Assembly: GCA_020048915.1 (NCBI GenBank)
Contig: JAIFLU010000080.1
Coordinates: forward strand, 1 to 39,544
Length of the DNA: 39,544 nucleotides
Source of the DNA: Bacteroidota bacterium
GTDB taxonomy: Bacteria; Bacteroidota; Bacteroidia; Bacteroidales; JAAUTT01
Direction: 5' to 3'
The notes below the pieces were generated by a model that was given only the letters and a program-made list of their open reading frames with translations, was not told the origin of the DNA and ran no database searches. Positions 7,814 to 16,356 of the stretch are shown piece after piece. Within the stretch, counting starts at the first letter, position 1. The number at the start of each line of letters is the position of its first letter. A program made the translations under genes and the position numbers.

Positions 7814-8182
7814 TTAAAAATTAAAAAATCCTTTTTTAGAACCTTGTTTGTAAAGAACAATGTTTGCTTTTTCAACTGTTATCATGCAGCCATAGCGCAG
7901 CTTTTCAAACCAGGGGAGTATTTTTTCGGTAAACTTTTCAATCTTTTCCGATTCGTCTACAATCTCAATAATGATGGGCAGCTTCTCAGTAATTTCCCAG
8001 AATTTAACAGAACGAACAACACTGCTCGAACCAAAACCCATGGAGCCTTTTAATACGGTTGCTCCGGCAAGGCCATATCGCTTAGCGGCAAGAACAACCA
8101 TTTCGTAGAGGGGAGTATGCTTAAACTTATCTGTATTGCTAATAAAAATCCTCAAAAGTTTTGCTTCACCTTTAATTTCCAT
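7814..8182 (-). CDS. DUF190 (PII-like fold) protein, partner of CrcB
   Basis: A 122-residue cytosolic protein of the DUF190 family, which has a ferredoxin-like fold related to PII signalling proteins. Seen: the N-terminal strand AKLLRIFIS, the segment YGLAGATVLKGSMGFG (about residues 36-51) and the strand IIIEIVDESEKI. DUF190 genes are very often fused or adjacent to crcB; here the crcB stop is 2 bp upstream. A regulatory or ligand-sensing role for fluoride export is a reasonable inference, with no catalytic residues evident. Confidence 0.88.
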   Translation of the reverse strand: MEIKGEAKLLRIFISNTDKFKHTPLYEMVVLAAKRYGLAGATVLKGSMGFGSSSVVRSVKFWEITEKLPIIIEIVDESEKIEKFTEKILPWFEKLRYGCMITVEKANIVLYKQGSKKGFFNF

Positions 8183-8184
8183 AG

Positions 8185-8562
8185 CTAAAATAATTTAATC
8201 GTTAAATTGCCCAAATAGGTGGCCATTAAGCCCAAAAACACGCTCAGTCCAGTATATAAGGCAAAATAAAAGAAATTACCATCGCGTAAAAGTGCAACGT
8301 TCTCATTCGCAAAGGTCGAAAATGTGGTAAACCCTCCGCAAAAACCAACTGTTAGAAACAAGCGCCATTCAGCGTTTATCAAATTCCCACGTTCGGAAAT
8401 GCCAAAAAATAATCCTATAAGAAAGCATCCCAAAATATTAACTACAAAAGTACCGTATGGAAACGCCGAAATAAGTGTATTTTGGATATAACGGGAGGTG
8501 AGATAACGGGCAATTCCGCCTATAAAACTGCCAGATCCGATGATGAAGAGTATTTTTAGCAT
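8185..8562 (-). CDS. crcB: Fluoride channel CrcB/FluC
   Basis: Small dual-topology membrane protein that lets fluoride out of the cell. The 125-residue chain has four hydrophobic helices and family motifs GGIARY (residues 15-20), [10 protein letters not shown] and [12 protein letters not shown], the last carrying the Phe and Thr residues that line the fluoride path. Its 40-nt leader follows a fluoride aptamer at 8603-8651. Only one copy is present, so it should be a homodimer. DUF190, a NifU-like protein and GGGtGRT follow with gaps of 2-12 bp. Confidence 0.95.
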   Translation of the reverse strand: MLKILFIIGSGSFIGGIARYLTSRYIQNTLISAFPYGTFVVNILGCFLIGLFFGISERGNLINAEWRLFLTVGFCGGFTTFSTFANENVALLRDGNFFYFALYTGLSVFLGLMATYLGNLTIKLF

Positions 8563-8602
8563 AACTGCTGACTTTTACTTTAGAGCGATCAAAAAAGGTT
8601 AA

Positions 8603-8651
8603 AGTAGGAGTTATCAGCTTATCAAGGCGGTTTAGGGCTAACTCCATAGCC
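8603..8651 (-). ncRNA. Fluoride riboswitch (crcB motif)
   Basis: Read on the minus strand, the 49 nt show the conserved layout of the crcB RNA: GGCTATGGAGTTAGCC at the 5' side (GGC/GCC stem enclosing ATGGAG), then TAAACCGCC, then AAGCTGATAACTCCTAC, where CTCC pairs back with GGAG. The GCTGAT-ACTCC ending is the hallmark of the class. It lies 40 nt before the crcB start. I did not resolve the expression platform; a stem near the start codon is likely. Confidence 0.85.
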
Positions 8652-8656
8652 AGATG

Positions 8657-8664
8657 TAAAAATA
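8657..8664 (-). promoter_or_regulatory. Candidate -7 element for the fluoride operon
   Basis: TATTTTTA on the coding strand, 7/8 to TAnnTTTG. It ends 5 nt before the aptamer, so transcription would begin at or near the first aptamer base, as expected for a riboswitch leader. No clear -33 TTTG was seen. Confidence 0.45.
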
Positions 8665-8762
8665 GGGGAAAAAAACTAAAACCTAAAATTATATACTAAT
8701 TCATCTGTCTATTTTTTGATTGCTAAATTATGGTCAGATGGAATACAGATAGCTATCGGGAC

Positions 8763-9266
8763 CTAATTAACATTGCGTTGTGTATTGAGCTTCAACATGA
8801 TGAATGTTTCTTCCTTTGAAAAATATCCGGTATGCCTAAAATACTCTATTCCCTGTTTATTTAACAACACTTGGGAGGGAATAGCAGCAATACCAAAATA
8901 TTTCATTAAGCGTTGGTTTTCGGGTAACAGTATGTTTACAAAAACTACATTCACCTGATTGGGAAATTGTATGCGGATTTCGTCCATCACGGCCTCCATT
9001 CGTTTACAGGCTGAGCAACCCTTTGCCCCGAATTCGAGAAAAGTAACCTGAAAGGCAGATTGATTTTTAGCGTAATTGTAAGCTGAATCTATAAAGGCCG
9101 ATTCCGATTTTTGTATTTCGGAACCGGCTTGTGCCTGAATTGCTTTTGAGGCATAATCGTTGATAGTGCCTTTAAAAACAAAAAGTAAAACAAGAAATAG
9201 TACCGATAGTGCCATAAAAACTATCGAACCAATCTGCTTTGTCCTTTCATTAAAAAATGCTCTCAT
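8763..9266 (-). CDS. Membrane-anchored thioredoxin-like protein
   Basis: Thioredoxin-fold protein held in the membrane by one N-terminal helix (IGSIVFMALSVLFLVLLFVF), with the redox domain outside. The active site is GCSACKRME, a CxxC near the start of the domain, and the cis-Pro region is AAIPSQVLL. I chose the start MRAFFNER at 9266, 7 bp after the preceding gene; a longer frame begins at 9293 and would overlap that gene by 20 bp. Total length is 167 residues with this start. Role: disulfide reduction or electron supply outside the membrane; the substrate is unknown. It is followed by a 111-bp gap containing the crcB promoter. Confidence 0.82.
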   Translation of the reverse strand: MRAFFNERTKQIGSIVFMALSVLFLVLLFVFKGTINDYASKAIQAQAGSEIQKSESAFIDSAYNYAKNQSAFQVTFLEFGAKGCSACKRMEAVMDEIRIQFPNQVNVVFVNILLPENQRLMKYFGIAAIPSQVLLNKQGIEYFRHTGYFSKEETFIMLKLNTQRNVN

Positions 9267-9273
9267 TACAATG

Positions 9274-10053
9274 TTAGGGTTTAATTTTAGCAAATATGCC
9301 TGTCAGATATTGGTCGTAGTATCCTTTAATGGTTTCTTCTACTTCGCCCATTGGCTTTACAGGAACTAAATCGGCTACTTCGTTGTAAGGCAAGCCCGAT
9401 TTAAAAAGGGTTTCGGTGGTCCCCCACAGCATTTCGGTAAGGACTGTTTGAGCTTCCTTATCGCTCATACCAAATGTAACCGCTAGTTCCTTTAATTTTT
9501 GTATCTGGAAAAAGAAATAGGTATGTCCCATAGCACTAATTACGGCATATGCTTCTATTTTAGGTTCTTCCACAACAGGAGTTGAGCCGAGTGAACGCAT
9601 AAGTTCTAAAATTTTATTCTTAGCATCTACCTGCATTTCGGGAGAGAAAGCTATGGGGTTTACTCCTTTGTTAACAATGGCAGATGCGCTGGGATTCATG
9701 CGGACAAGGTTTGCAAAACCACCGAGGGCGCCAGCCATTTTCTCAATAGTGAGTTTAGGAGCCAGCGAAACAAGTATAGCATCTTTGCTCACAAAATCAT
9801 TAATTTTTGCCATAGTTTCCATCAAAACGGGCGGGTGAAGGGCGATAAATACTACTTCGTTTTGAACAACTTCCTGCAAATTGTCCGCAGTAACAGTAAT
9901 CTTCGGAAACTTAGTTTTTAAAGAATTCAATACTTCCGGGTTAGTGTCGGAAACAACAATTCTGTCGAATAGTATACCACTGTTTTCAAATGCCTGGAGG
10001 ATAATTTTGGTAACGCGGCCTCCTCCAATAAAACCTAATGAATTTGTTTTCAT
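9274..10053 (-). CDS. Pyrroline-5-carboxylate reductase-like NAD(P)-dependent dehydrogenase
   Basis: A 259-residue protein with the ProC two-domain layout: an N-terminal Rossmann domain starting LGFIGGGRVTKI (residues 6-17) and a C-terminal helical dimerisation domain. ProC would reduce pyrroline-5-carboxylate to proline. The segment that in ProC reads roughly as SGSGPAY is here AVISAMGHTYFFF, so the substrate site is altered and proline synthesis is not assured. It sits alone with the thioredoxin-like gene, 197 bp after the cytochrome gene, and not with other proline genes. I call the family, not the substrate. Confidence 0.75.
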   Translation of the reverse strand: MKTNSLGFIGGGRVTKIILQAFENSGILFDRIVVSDTNPEVLNSLKTKFPKITVTADNLQEVVQNEVVFIALHPPVLMETMAKINDFVSKDAILVSLAPKLTIEKMAGALGGFANLVRMNPSASAIVNKGVNPIAFSPEMQVDAKNKILELMRSLGSTPVVEEPKIEAYAVISAMGHTYFFFQIQKLKELAVTFGMSDKEAQTVLTEMLWGTTETLFKSGLPYNEVADLVPVKPMGEVEETIKGYYDQYLTGIFAKIKP

Positions 10054-10250
10054 GATAATTTAGATTAAAAAGGTTAGAAAAATTTATGCCAATTCTTTTA
10101 TTCATTGCATTTATGTGGGTGACAGATTAGGATTAAAACAGCCACTGGCAAATCTATATAAGTGCTAATAAATTTTACACCTCCCAACGATGAAGTTAAC
10201 CCTCATATTTGTTTTACTTTTTTTAAATCTATCTGAATATTTTTCATTTT

Positions 10251-12692
10251 TTACACTTCTGTAATATTTACAATTGCAACCTGACTTTTGGATTTTGACA
10301 TCTGGTAAATACATAATACTAAAATACCAATGAGGCTCAAATCAAATAACGTATATGAAATTTGGTTTAAGAAACCAATGAATTCTAGTTTTATCAACAT
10401 AAAAATCCCGGATAGTACCGTAATGGTAATAAGTGTTAAGAATAGGTTCAACTCCAATGGTTTTTCACGATTAAATTGAGATTTCAGATAAAACCATATT
10501 CCAATAATCAGTACAATAATGCTTATCAGAAAATGATTTGCATCCAAAAACATTCGTGTTGGGAACATATAGCTGCTCAGGTCGGTTGCTAAATAGCCAA
10601 AAATACCTGCACCCAAAACACCAAGTGACACAAGCCATGTAATCTGGTTTTTTTGTTTATCCAAAATGATTTTGTTTTTGATAAGATTGGCTATTAATAT
10701 ATTTGTCAATAGAAAAATAAGTAAAGTGACAATTGCCAAATAGAAAATTGGCTTCACGATGCTTTCACGAAATGCTCCTGTAAAAGCCATAAATCCTGAT
10801 ATTCCAAGCCGCTTATATTGAGGTTCGGTAACGGGGTTTCCTTTATTAAGGGTTTGTGCAAAGAAGAATGATGAATTAAATGAATGACAATCGGCGCAAC
10901 CATTTCTTCCAAGTGCTGCTCGTGCCGGTGAAACATCGTGGCTGAATTTATGAACCGAAGCGTAAGGTGAGGCTTCATAAATTTCTTTGTCCAGCATCTT
11001 ATATTCTTTGCTGTTGAAATACATCCGGTCGTTGTTTACCCAAACAATTTGTTTCCCGGTGAGGTCGTAGCCCTTAAATTTCATATGGGCTCTTACCGAC
11101 TGAATAAAAGCATCAATTTCAACAGCATTGTTAACTTCAGGAATACTATCGCCGCTGTTGTCAGAAATTTTGGACAATTCAGGATATTGTGATTTATCCT
11201 TACGGTGCATTGTCCACATTTGATAAATGTCGCCCATCTTTGGCTGGTTCAATCCTGGTTTCCCTTCTGTGTAAATTCCAGGCCATGCACTGTGAACCAT
11301 ATTCATCGGGTAAATTTTATCTTTATATTTTGCTAACGAAGGCGTAAATTGGTCTGTGGGTTGATCCTTGAAAGTAAACATATCCAACTCGCCATAGTGG
11401 TTCCAATATTTAAGATTTTGGTCGTAAAAAGTCCAGATGTATTTCCCTGGAGGTGAAATTTTTGTTCCGGGATTAAACACATCACTTACCTGAACCAATG
11501 CAGCTTTTACTGAACGTTCGTTGATATGGCAAGCCTGGCATGATATTTCTTTTAAATGTAATGGAGGTAACCAATTATGTTTGGCAATTGGTGCATTCAA
11601 ATAACCTGTTAAATGGCAATCCTGGCAACTTCGGACTGTATTATCCAAGTCGTTACGGACATTTCCCGAAGGGTCATCGCCTTTTCCAAATTGGTGCATT
11701 TCCTTGCCTTTAATACTTGCGTTGGAAGCCATACTCCCGGAAGCGTGACAATCGACACATTTTAAACCGGCATTCATGTGTACATCCCTGCGATTAGAAT
11801 AGGTAGTCCCTTTCTTTTTCCAATCGGGTTTGGCGTGGCAATTCAGGCAGGTTTCGTTGCGGACTTCACGGACTAAATGGCTTGAAACTTTGCCTTCCTT
11901 GTCGAACTTGCTTACATCGTACTTTACAACAACAGGCACGGTATCTTTTATGCTTCCTTCAACGGTAGCCAATGCGCTTCCATGTGTAGCAGCCCACTTA
12001 AAATTCCATTTTTCCAGTTGTTTGTTTCGTTCCTTATAATTGTATTCCGGCAGGTGACATAATTGGCAATCGGCTTCGATTACACCCGTGTTTGCCCAGT
12101 TTGATTTATAATAATCGCCGTCAAAATTATTTTCTCCCAACGCTTTAAGCTTATTTGCTGTATCAGCCATAAATGTATCGTAGCGTTTTCCATTCCGGTC
12201 AAATTCGAGAGGCCCACCGCCAGGATGACAAGCCCCGCATGATGCGGTAATAAAATCAAACGAAGTCATGTCGATTTCTTTGCCTGATTTATTGTTTTTT
12301 GCAGCCAATGCTCGATAAACCGGGGCTGGCGAACACCAATTCCCGCCATAGTTACCAGGATGCGAAACCCATTGAAACCGGTTTTTCATAATACTGTCAG
12401 GCTGCTCATCTTTTCCTTGCTGGAAATGAAATCCTTGCGTAATTTTATCGTAGTCGTGGCATCTCCCACATGTTTGTCGGGGTGAATATGGCTTGTCGGC
12501 ATTCATACCCTTTACCGGGTCAATTATATTTCCAGCTTCGTCATACAAATGAAATGGAGGACAAACACCACTTTTTGTAATATATTCTTTGTCGATAGGT
12601 TTAATATTACCTTGTTTATTGTTGCTTTTGACAAGCACAATAACCAACAACAATAAAAAGCCAACGAAAATAACCAGCAGTTGCTTTTTCAT
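10251..12692 (-). CDS. Octaheme membrane cytochrome c
   Basis: An 813-residue multiheme cytochrome exposed outside the inner membrane. An N-terminal signal/anchor (residues 1-21) is followed by eight CxxCH heme sites with first Cys at about 75, 152, 209, 282, 312, 356, 385 and 599. Seven are clustered in residues 75-390, then a 210-residue heme-free stretch precedes the eighth. The C-terminal 170 residues contain about five membrane helices without obvious heme b ligands. This suggests quinol or membrane-protein contact plus electron delivery to an external acceptor. It is not octaheme tetrathionate reductase, since no CxxCK site is present. It is last in the arsR2 operon, 54 bp after the CDF gene. 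The acceptor is unknown. Confidence 0.88.
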   Translation of the reverse strand: MKKQLLVIFVGFLLLLVIVLVKSNNKQGNIKPIDKEYITKSGVCPPFHLYDEAGNIIDPVKGMNADKPYSPRQTCGRCHDYDKITQGFHFQQGKDEQPDSIMKNRFQWVSHPGNYGGNWCSPAPVYRALAAKNNKSGKEIDMTSFDFITASCGACHPGGGPLEFDRNGKRYDTFMADTANKLKALGENNFDGDYYKSNWANTGVIEADCQLCHLPEYNYKERNKQLEKWNFKWAATHGSALATVEGSIKDTVPVVVKYDVSKFDKEGKVSSHLVREVRNETCLNCHAKPDWKKKGTTYSNRRDVHMNAGLKCVDCHASGSMASNASIKGKEMHQFGKGDDPSGNVRNDLDNTVRSCQDCHLTGYLNAPIAKHNWLPPLHLKEISCQACHINERSVKAALVQVSDVFNPGTKISPPGKYIWTFYDQNLKYWNHYGELDMFTFKDQPTDQFTPSLAKYKDKIYPMNMVHSAWPGIYTEGKPGLNQPKMGDIYQMWTMHRKDKSQYPELSKISDNSGDSIPEVNNAVEIDAFIQSVRAHMKFKGYDLTGKQIVWVNNDRMYFNSKEYKMLDKEIYEASPYASVHKFSHDVSPARAALGRNGCADCHSFNSSFFFAQTLNKGNPVTEPQYKRLGISGFMAFTGAFRESIVKPIFYLAIVTLLIFLLTNILIANLIKNKIILDKQKNQITWLVSLGVLGAGIFGYLATDLSSYMFPTRMFLDANHFLISIIVLIIGIWFYLKSQFNREKPLELNLFLTLITITVLSGIFMLIKLEFIGFLNQISYTLFDLSLIGILVLCIYQMSKSKSQVAIVNITEV

Positions 12693-12746
12693 AATTATGG
12701 AATTTTAGTTAGTATTATGAAATTCAATGATTAAATATCAATATTA

Positions 12747-13652
12747 TCAAATTAGAATAGCATCATTACAATTTTCAAGGTCAGTTTCAAATTCGAGCGT
12801 AGCATGATGAATATTGGCATGCTCCAGCTCATGTTTAATCTTTTTCTTTATGAGATTTAGTTGTTCCATTCCTGTATTCGAATGGATGATTATATGTGCA
12901 GTCATAGCATTTTGCGAAGTGCTTATTGCCCAAACGTGCAGATGGTGAACATCAAGCACTCCCTCAACTCCCTTGATTTCTGATACTACTTGGTCGAGTT
13001 TAATACCTTTAGGTACACCATCAAGGGTAAGTGAAAGACTGTCTTTAAAGAGATTCCATGTGGAATAAAAGATTACCAGTACAATTACCAAACTCATTAC
13101 CATATCGAGCCAATAAATGTGGAAAAGTGAAATAAGCACACCCGAAACCACCACGCCTAAAGAAACGGCTGCATCGGCCATCAGGTGCATGTATGCACCT
13201 TTTACATTCAAGTCGTTGTCCTTATCCTTGAAAAATAAGAAGGCCGAAACGGTATTAATAATGATACCAATTCCGGCAACTACTGAAATGGGAATACCCT
13301 GAATTTCGACCGGATTGTGAAAACGGCTGAAACTTTCCCATATAATTCCGCCAATTGCAATAAAAAGAACCACTGAATTAATGAGGGAAACCAAAATTGT
13401 GGATTTTTTATACCCATACGTAAATTTGTCGTTTGCTTTTACCTTTGCCAATCGAAAAGCCAACAATGCCAATGCTAATGCAGCCACATCGCTCAGGTTA
13501 TGTCCTGCATCGGAAATGAGTGAAAGCGAGTTGTAATAAAACCCCGCAGACAATTCAATAACCACATAGAGCGCATTAATTGAAATTCCAATGACAAATG
13601 CTCTGTTAAGGTTTGCCGCGTTAGGTATATGTTGATGATTATGAGATTCCAT
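12747..13652 (-). CDS. Cation diffusion facilitator metal exporter
   Basis: Proton-coupled exporter of divalent metals such as Zn2+, Cd2+ or Co2+ in the inner membrane. The 301-residue protein has six membrane helices and a cytosolic C-terminal domain (from about 210). The transport-site residues are visible as D48 and H51-D55 in SDAGHNLSD and H156-D160 in HLMAD, the H/D pattern of Zn/Cd-type CzcD proteins. The N-terminal MESHNHQH is a short His-rich tail. It starts 8 bp after the DUF2798 gene, so it belongs to the arsR2 operon and couples metal and metalloid export. Confidence 0.93.
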   Translation of the reverse strand: MESHNHQHIPNAANLNRAFVIGISINALYVVIELSAGFYYNSLSLISDAGHNLSDVAALALALLAFRLAKVKANDKFTYGYKKSTILVSLINSVVLFIAIGGIIWESFSRFHNPVEIQGIPISVVAGIGIIINTVSAFLFFKDKDNDLNVKGAYMHLMADAAVSLGVVVSGVLISLFHIYWLDMVMSLVIVLVIFYSTWNLFKDSLSLTLDGVPKGIKLDQVVSEIKGVEGVLDVHHLHVWAISTSQNAMTAHIIIHSNTGMEQLNLIKKKIKHELEHANIHHATLEFETDLENCNDAILI

Positions 13653-13660
13653 TATGAATA

Positions 13661-13885
13661 TTATTCTACATATTTCGCAATTGTTTTTTTAATTATTGGC
13701 ATGATAACCATTACTACTGGAAGTGCAACTGCAAAAGCAAGTCCCCATGACTTGAACCGTTTTGCTATAAATCCAGTTTGGTAGCCAAAATTTACCGAAA
13801 CACTTACAAACGTTACAATGAAAGTCATTATAAGAATCATAATAGTCAATGTAACTTTCATTTCGTTCTTTTTTGCTATTCTCAT
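13661..13885 (-). CDS. DUF2798 small membrane protein
   Basis: A 74-residue protein with two hydrophobic helices (about 10-32 and 46-66) separated by the polar loop GYQTGFIAKRFKSWG. The pattern GF-ARxxKxWxxAxPVAxPVV is that of DUF2798. Its function is unknown. It starts 3 bp after the arsP stop and ends 8 bp before the CDF start, so it may assist one of these exporters. Confidence 0.75.
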   Translation of the reverse strand: MRIAKKNEMKVTLTIMILIMTFIVTFVSVSVNFGYQTGFIAKRFKSWGLAFAVALPVVMVIMPIIKKTIAKYVE

Positions 13886-13888
13886 TTT

Positions 13889-14920
13889 CTAAAATATAAA
13901 GTTGAATAAATAACCCACTATTAAAATCCCAGTAGCTACAATACCTACGAAAGCAAATATCAACGGAAGTTTTAACACTTTTTTCAGGATGATCATTTCG
14001 GGTAACGAAAGTCCAATAACTGCCATCATAAATGCCAGCGAAGTACCAAGCGAAGCGCCTTTTTCGATTAGGACGGATACAATTGGAATGATACCGGCGG
14101 CATTTGAGTATAAAGGAATACCAATAAGGATGGACAAAGGTACGCTATACCAGGAAGATTTCCCCATAAGGGCAGCCATAAAATCCTGCGGAACATACCC
14201 ATGTGCCCCCGCTCCTACTGCAATGCCAATAATCACATAAATCCATACTTTGCCAACAATTTCCTTTACGGCATCGTAACCAAAGCGAATTCGTCCGGAT
14301 AGTTTTAGCTTTTCTTCCCCTTCGGCAGAGTTGCCCATTTTCGTTTGGTAGACCCAATCCTGTACCCTATGTTCGAGTTTCAGTTTCCCAATTATATAAC
14401 CTGCTGTGATGGCAATGGTTAAGCCAGTAAGTACATAAATAAGAGCGACCTTCCAGCCAAACATCCCGAATAAAAGAATTACAGCCACCTCGTTAATCAT
14501 AGGTGCTGCAATTAAAAATGAGAATGTTACGCCTAATGGAACCCCCGTTTCTACAAAACCTAAAAACAACGGAATTGCCGAACACGAGCAAAAAGGTGTT
14601 ACTATACCTAATAAGGATGCCAGTATATTTCCAGTAAAGGTCGATTTGCCTTCCAGGATTTTACGTGTTCGTTCGGGAGAAAAATACGACCGTACAATGC
14701 CCACAAAAAAGATAATGAGGGCAAGTAACATGAGTACTTTAGGAACCTCGAATATAAAAAAGCGTAAGGCTTCTGTAAGATGTTTTCCCTTTTCTAACCC
14801 CAATACGGAATCAATAACCCAATTGCTCATTGGTTGCAAAAAGTGATAAATCAGATACCATACGGGTAAAAGAAGGAAGGGTAACCATAGCTTGCTTTTT
14901 AAATCTTTCATCAACTTCAT
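13889..14920 (-). CDS. arsP: ArsP/YraQ-family permease (organoarsenical exporter)
   Basis: Membrane permease of the ArsP family, known in Campylobacter to export trivalent methylated and aromatic arsenicals. The 343-residue chain has about nine hydrophobic segments and the key motif TPFCSCSAIPLFLGF with C111 and C113, the cysteines at the substrate site. A cytosolic loop at about 185-210 separates the two halves. It lies 59 bp after arsG and 3 bp before the DUF2798 gene. Together with ArsM at the window start it suggests that the cell makes or meets methylated arsenicals. UPF0718 permeases that are not arsenic-related are the alternative. Confidence 0.85.
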   Translation of the reverse strand: MKLMKDLKSKLWLPFLLLPVWYLIYHFLQPMSNWVIDSVLGLEKGKHLTEALRFFIFEVPKVLMLLALIIFFVGIVRSYFSPERTRKILEGKSTFTGNILASLLGIVTPFCSCSAIPLFLGFVETGVPLGVTFSFLIAAPMINEVAVILLFGMFGWKVALIYVLTGLTIAITAGYIIGKLKLEHRVQDWVYQTKMGNSAEGEEKLKLSGRIRFGYDAVKEIVGKVWIYVIIGIAVGAGAHGYVPQDFMAALMGKSSWYSVPLSILIGIPLYSNAAGIIPIVSVLIEKGASLGTSLAFMMAVIGLSLPEMIILKKVLKLPLIFAFVGIVATGILIVGYLFNFIF

Positions 14921-14979
14921 CTTTCTATTTAGTAAACTGAAACCATTTCGTTAAAACCCGAACAATCCGTACAAAAAAA

Positions 14980-15681
14980 TTAAAAGTATACTCTGATAAT
15001 GTAATAAATACCTACCATAATAAACAACACGGCTATTATCCTCCTAAACCAAAGCTCAAAGGATTTAATTTTATTGTACATTCCTCCAATCCCGGAAACA
15101 GCATACGCCAGAACCCAGGAGAAAATAATCACCGGGATGCCAGTTGCCAGGGCAAAAATAACTGGGAGGTAAAGTCCGGAAGCACTACTTATACTAATGG
15201 GAACCAGCATCCCAAAATAAAGCACCCCGCTGTAAGGACAAAATGCCATGGCAAAGAGCATTCCCAGTACAAGGGCATCGATATACCCCCACTTTTTTTT
15301 CTGCTGCATTTTAGCGGATAACTTGCCAAGGCCCGGAAAATTAATTTTAATAATATCGAGCATAAACAAGCCAATAATAATCAGCAATGGACCAATAAAT
15401 TTCTCCCCATACTTCTGGAAAAAGCCCGAGAATTTAAATTGATCTGCCCCAAGATAAAGAACAAGAGCAATAGTGGTATAGGTTATGGCTCTTCCCAGCG
15501 TATAAAAAAGCCCGTTTAAAAAAACACGGTGGCGGTTTTCAATATCCTTGCTGATAAAGCCAACAGCAGTAATGTTTGTGGCCAGCGGGCAAGGGCTGAT
15601 AGCTGTCATTAAACCAAGTATTAAAGCCGAAAGCCAGGGAGCATTACTGCTTTCTAAAATACTATTAAAAAAATCGTTCAT
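14980..15681 (-). CDS. arsG: ArsG-family permease, CcdA/DsbD-like
   Basis: A 233-residue six-helix membrane protein named in databases as the ArsG aminobenzyl-arsenical exporter family, homologous to CcdA. Two cysteines lie in pseudo-symmetric helix starts: C31 in AISPCPLATN and C148 in MAFCPYSGV, exactly the Cys-Pro pair that carries electrons across the membrane in CcdA/DsbD. Upstream (5 bp) is a CxxC lipoprotein and before that a cytosolic CxxC thioredoxin. It may therefore move electrons as well as, or instead of, an arsenical. Export of aromatic arsenicals is known for the Shewanella ArsEFG system only. Confidence 0.85.
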   Translation of the reverse strand: MNDFFNSILESSNAPWLSALILGLMTAISPCPLATNITAVGFISKDIENRHRVFLNGLFYTLGRAITYTTIALVLYLGADQFKFSGFFQKYGEKFIGPLLIIIGLFMLDIIKINFPGLGKLSAKMQQKKKWGYIDALVLGMLFAMAFCPYSGVLYFGMLVPISISSASGLYLPVIFALATGIPVIIFSWVLAYAVSGIGGMYNKIKSFELWFRRIIAVLFIMVGIYYIIRVYF

Positions 15682-15686
15682 GCAAA

Positions 15687-16088
15687 TTATTTTAACCCAT
15701 CAATTTTTTCTTTAATAACTGCTTTAAACTTTTCGGGGTTAGAACGCGCATACATAAACCCTTCGTTGGTAATATTTATTTTAGCATTACCTTTTACGAG
15801 CAATAACGTTTGGCCTGAAATCTGTAGTTTCTCCGCAAGTGCTTTGCTTGTTTCATCGTCCAGATTAACCGATTTGAAACTTACTTTTCCACCATACAAG
15901 CTTTCGATATCGGCTTTGGCTTCTGCTTCAACAGCTTTACAGGTTACACAACGGCTCGAAAAATGAAAATAATACGCTTCAACTTTGTCGGAAGCAACTG
16001 CTTTGTTCTCTTTTTTAACGGTTTGGCTGCTACATGATAAGGCTGGAATAAATAGTGCAACCATTAATAATAATTTAATAGTGTTCAT
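15687..16088 (-). CDS. arsF: ArsF-like thioredoxin-fold lipoprotein
   Basis: A 133-residue precursor with a lipoprotein signal ending FIPALSC (Cys at 19), so it is anchored outside the inner membrane. The mature domain has one CxxC in SSRCVTCKAVEA, a cis-Pro-like region replaced by ISGQTLLLV, and a thioredoxin-type strand order. It matches the ArsF family described as a subunit of a nitrophenyl-arsenical reductase in ArsEFG. It follows the thioredoxin gene by 11 bp and precedes arsG by 5 bp. The surface CxxC suggests it receives electrons through ArsG. Confidence 0.82.
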   Translation of the reverse strand: MNTIKLLLMVALFIPALSCSSQTVKKENKAVASDKVEAYYFHFSSRCVTCKAVEAEAKADIESLYGGKVSFKSVNLDDETSKALAEKLQISGQTLLLVKGNAKINITNEGFMYARSNPEKFKAVIKEKIDGLK

Positions 16089-16099
16089 AATTGTAAATT

Positions 16100-16339
16100 T
16101 TATTGATTTTTGTTTAATACATCTTTAATTTCGGAATTGGAAGGGACACGGCCGCTTATAATCACTTTTTCGTTAATTACCAGCGCGGGAGTTTGCATTA
16201 CTCCATACCCCATAATTTTAACAATATCTTCTACCTTTTCAATGCTGGCTGTTATGCCCATTTCAGCAATGGTATTGCGGGTAGCTTGTTCGAGCAACTT
16301 GCACTTTGGGCAACCGGTTCCTAAAATTTTTATTTCCAT
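16100..16339 (-). CDS. TM0996/MTH895-type glutaredoxin-like protein (ArsE position)
   Basis: A small cytosolic thioredoxin-fold protein, 79 residues, with the active site GTGCPKCKLLE and the cis-Pro loop MQTPALVINEKV. I chose the start MEIKILG at 16339 because the family starts there; the upstream ATG at 16357 overlaps the palindromic operator. In ArsEFG operons this position is held by ArsE. It probably takes electrons from thioredoxin reductase and passes them to ArsG. It is 52 bp after arsR2 and 11 bp before arsF. Confidence 0.88.
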   Translation of the reverse strand: MEIKILGTGCPKCKLLEQATRNTIAEMGITASIEKVEDIVKIMGYGVMQTPALVINEKVIISGRVPSNSEIKDVLNKNQ

Positions 16340-16356
16340 GAGGTTCGTTTTAATCA

